From positions 33,352,745 to 33,416,744 of the forward strand of contig CM075102.1 in the NCBI GenBank assembly GCA_037576195.1: a stretch of 64,000 nt of DNA, written 5' to 3'. The DNA is from Phytoseiulus persimilis (taxonomy: Eukaryota; Arthropoda; Arachnida; Mesostigmata; Phytoseiidae). The notes beneath the pieces are model-generated. The model did not search any database, had not been told where the DNA came from, and saw nothing but the letters and a program-made list of their open reading frames with translations. The number at the start of each line of letters is the position of its first letter. Position 1 is the stretch's first letter. Shown in pieces: positions 60,790 to 64,000 of the stretch. A program made the translations under genes and the position numbers.

Positions 60790-61740
60790 ATAGTGAGGAT
60801 ACTGGTGCAGATTATCAGCACAAAATCTTCTCAACTGCTCGTGCAGTTCGCACAGACCTTAACGGATCATAACTCCAATGACTTCGCCCACACCCGGTCC
60901 AGCACCCATATCGCTGTGGGCTCCAACTTTCTGTCTAAAAATACGTTGTTGATTTGGTCGAATCGGAGAGTTATCGAAGTCCAAAATGAGGAATCCTCAT
61001 CAAAGAATATCAGTGACCATCATCGGGAAAACAGCCCCCATCGTGATCTTTTCCAATGATGATGCTCGGTACCTTAAGTTCTCTTTTGTGGGAGGGCGAC
61101 ATGTTTCCATTCTGCATTTCGTCGAATAGGTTTAGCATGGTGTCCATCTCTGTTCCGCACTTGGACAAGAGTTTTGCCATGAGGGGCATCAGATTGAGGT
61201 TCCGCCCCAGGCACCATCGAGAGTTTGAGATGAATCTTAGGCCGCTCAGGTCGCGATCCCTGGTGGGTTGCCGGGCGATCCTGCGTTGCTTGAAAACATG
61301 ATTCTAGATCAATCCAAGGGGCTATTCTGGATTACTGTGTCTCTGAGCTGACGCGGAGATCAAGCTCGGAGTGTTCTGGCACGAGTGAATGGCCCTGGCA
61401 CGGGTTCGGAATCAATCCATAATTCTCGCGGGAATCATTGTGGGCTGGTGGGCCGATGACTTCTAGCTGAGACTCCAGACTTGAATGGATCGCGAAATTT
61501 TCTGAGGATTAATCCGGGTCGGTTCAGTTAGGGTCCTGGAATATCTCCAAGATGTATTCGGAACTCGCTCCCAGTTCAGATACGAAGACGCGAAGGATGG
61601 GTTCTGGTCTCTAGCAGGAATTCTCATCAGCTGAGGCGCTTCCCCGGACTCGAGCTGGATCTTCTGAAAGAAACTGCATCTTAATCGAGCTCCTTCGCGA
61701 CTCGATGCCAAGGAGAAACGGTTCTACGTTCTCGGGGGTA
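60790..61740. other. No supported gene
   Basis: Only short overlapping frames; sequence similar to the other FN3 upstream regions begins at about 61750. Confidence 0.3.
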
Positions 61741-62001
61741 GAGGAGCAAGGGGATCAAATGACCTCGTGCCGCAAATGTGAGCAGCGCGACGTTCCTTCT
61801 CGAACTTGCACGACAAGCTCCGCATGAGGTGTGGGATGCTTCAAGAAGTCACATCAGCTCCACACGAGGAGGTGGTGAATACGTGAGGTCTTTCGCCGCT
61901 AATTAAAATTGGTCAGATCGTCACAGCCCCTCCATCATGCATTCGCTGTGAGAATTCGCTCAAGCCCCTCATCGTATCAAAGACACGAGATATTTTCTAT
62001 A

Positions 62002-64000
62002 ATGTGGAAGTCCGCTGTTCTCATACTGTCCCTCGTCACCGCCACAAGTGCGATAGATCGAGGTGAGTCATGCACTAGATTTTTTTTGGCTCAGATGTGC
62101 GTAGTTCACCAGGATGCACTGAGTGATTGTTCGATTCAGAAGCTGTTATGAATTTCGATTCCGAAGAACCCTCTTAGTTATGGTCGTGTTGATCCGGTCC
62201 GGGTTCGATCGATCCAGTTCGGGCTCGTCAGATCGAGTCTTCCTCATTCTCAGAAACGCATCGATCCCTCTAACTTCAGGATTGTTCCCTAAAGGTGCCC
62301 CCGTTCTTCCTGGACCCAGAAACTTGAGAGTAGCGGAGAGAGGTGACAGCAACGTGACCTTAGTATGGGACTTTAAGACGCCGGCGGATATCAACCTCCG
62401 AAATGTGGAATTTCGCCTCCGTGTTCAGTCCGAGGGAGCTCCCAGCCAGATTTTCTATCCTCGTTTCGCTTCCGAGCCCTTCAAGTATAGTATAAGAGAT
62501 CTCTTCCCGAAGAAGAACTACTATGTGGACCTTCTCGCGACGAGTCCTGATTGGCGCGACAGCCCACCAGCGTGGTTATCGTTCGTCACCCTCCCAGCAG
62601 GTTCGTATAAAGCTTCGGTGCTATAGACGGACTCTCGCGCGACCGCTTTACTCACGCGAGCTTCTCCTTCACAGACTTGCCGGCTCCTGTTATCAGACGC
62701 GTCGAAAGCACGACAGTCGATAACTTCGTCAAGTATTCTTTGAGGTACAGTTTGCCGATCCCGCCGTTGCCGGTGCGCCGTTTCGAGATTCGCGTTTGTG
62801 ACAGCCATTGCTACGAGTACTTTCGGAACGGAACAGAGCTCACTGCCAAGGTCGCCGTCGAGTTCGAGGCGAATTTCAGCATTACGGTCGTCGCGTGCTA
62901 TGACGCAGGCGAAGCTGAGCTCGTCAGACGAGAGAGCAAGCCGCTCCGTGGGAAGAGTGTGGAGGCTCTGCCTTGGAATCCTTTGGAAACATCAGCTTCG
63001 AAGGTCGGTAACAAGATTAAGCTCGCATGGAAACCTCCGCAACACCCGATGGGACCTACCAGCTATTACGAGATTTTCGTCTGCGATCTGACCCTAGGAG
63101 GGTTCGAGCAACGGTGTGTTGAGTTTCCCTAAAGAATGCTTTCATGAGGATATTCTCATTCCTTGCGAATGCGATTCTTCTCCACAATCCAACCTATCAG
63201 GAGGATAATTGAAGGTCGAAGGATGAAGACCGGCGAGATCTTGAGTCCGAAGAGGCCCCTCATGCCCTGACTGTCGGCGTCCATGTATTAGAATTTGGAA
63301 AGGCGAATGAGGACGGAGCCGATTCCGGTTCTCTCATATCCGCACAGTCCGCGGCTCGTGAGTTCGAACACCTTCAGTTCCCGAATCATCGATGAACTTC
63401 GCAGAATGTATCACTAGATACAAGCATTATATCAAGTGTGAATAACTCAGATACCTTCCGATCGCAGCCGAGCCTTTGCTACTTGTGGTACTCTGCAGAA
63501 CCTCGACCACGATTCGATTTAGGATCGTGTTCAGGAAGCCCCCGATTAACAGCTTCAACGAACTTGATGAGTTCTCCCACACGAGGAGTCTGTTTTTGCG
63601 AACTGGGATCGCCGATGATTTGGAGGTGCCTCCTTTCTCAACCGTCAGGGTCAGAATACGCAGCTGTACAATTAACGATGGGACTACGATCGCAGCTTGC
63701 GGGAGTTTCACCGATTTGGATCTGAAGTCCAACGTAGCAGGTGATTTCTCAAAGAGTTGCGATGCCGATATTGAAGTCGGTTCGGAAACCTGCATGATCG
63801 CTTCGCTCTCGCGTGGAAGCTCAAAATATGAGGAACCTGAGTATTCAACCCAACAGGACCTTCTCGAGTGCTCGATCCGCAACTCGACGTGAAGGCGCAT
63901 TCGCTTGTTATTACCTGGAAACCGCCGAAGGAGCCTCGCGGTCCCATGGACGGCTACAAGGTGCTTATAGAAGAAAGACTACGTTGGAAGCGGCGAACCT
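62002..64000 (+). CDS. FN3 membrane protein, third paralogue (3' end outside window)
   Basis: Exons 62002-62062, 62280-62600, 62675-63116, 63246-63357, 63468-63740 and 63857-64000 (continues). Exon 5 is the same length (273 nt) as in the paralogue at 56725 and exon 3 nearly so. Visible: signal peptide (MWKSAVLILSLVTATSAID); FN3 pieces NVTLVWDF, IRDLFPKKNYYV; FEIRVCDSHCYEYF, NFSITVVACYD; KIKLAWKPP, YYEIFVCD; RFRIVFRKPP; LVITWKPPKEPRGPMDGYKV. The exon 3/4 junction needs donor GTTGAG three bases downstream of the homologous GTGCGT used by the second gene, because its exon 4 begins one base later. If that donor is not used the frame is lost. The transmembrane exon should lie just beyond 64000. 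Confidence 0.75.

Overview
The window is eukaryotic nuclear DNA. Its genes are split by introns (mostly about 85-200 bp, a few of several kb) with GT...AG borders. Gene content (a mitochondrial-type cytochrome P450, an ERCC6L/PICH helicase, FN3 membrane proteins, Tc1 and Ty3/gypsy remnants) fits an arthropod. The short introns and intermediate GC suggest a compact chelicerate/mite-like genome, but that is inference, not proof. There are no bacterial features. Two ambiguous bases (17517 and 43018) show this is draft assembly.

Layout. 1-8744 (+): 3' part of a P450 gene. Its last intron (3880-8465) holds two tandem paralogous small genes (5110-5280 and 5722-6063). 8.7-13.3 kb: only partly resolved exons on both strands, best supported at 9733-10156 (-) and 12350-12561 (+). 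13.3-25.7 kb: nothing convincing except two possible exons near 16.4-16.9 kb. 25758-27812 (-): a spliced gene for a low-complexity protein, with two micro-exons. 27.9-33.7 kb: single-exon or broken reading frames, including an RPA1-like OB-fold protein. 35.1-37.65 kb: a broken Ty3/gypsy pol with a Tc1-like transposon inserted in its integrase region. 39354-42927 (+): an ERCC6L-like SNF2 ATPase in about 11-12 exons. About 43.0-43.9 kb (-): a non-LTR retrotransposon tail.

44-64 kb: a tandem family of three genes for secreted-then-anchored FN3 proteins (45291-46110, 56725-59130, and 62002 to beyond the right edge). They share a signal-peptide exon, exon phases, module order and upstream sequence. 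Between them lie large 45-bp minisatellite arrays. One (46586-49218) is a 2.6-kb palindrome with unique terminal inverted repeats, i.e. foldback-like; related arms lie at about 52.3-54.5 kb and 60.0-60.8 kb.

The points most worth pursuing are the foldback minisatellite family and its link to the FN3 gene duplications, the pair of unrecognised small proteins nested in the P450 intron, the P450's altered oxygen-activation motif, and two candidate introns of only 28-29 nt.
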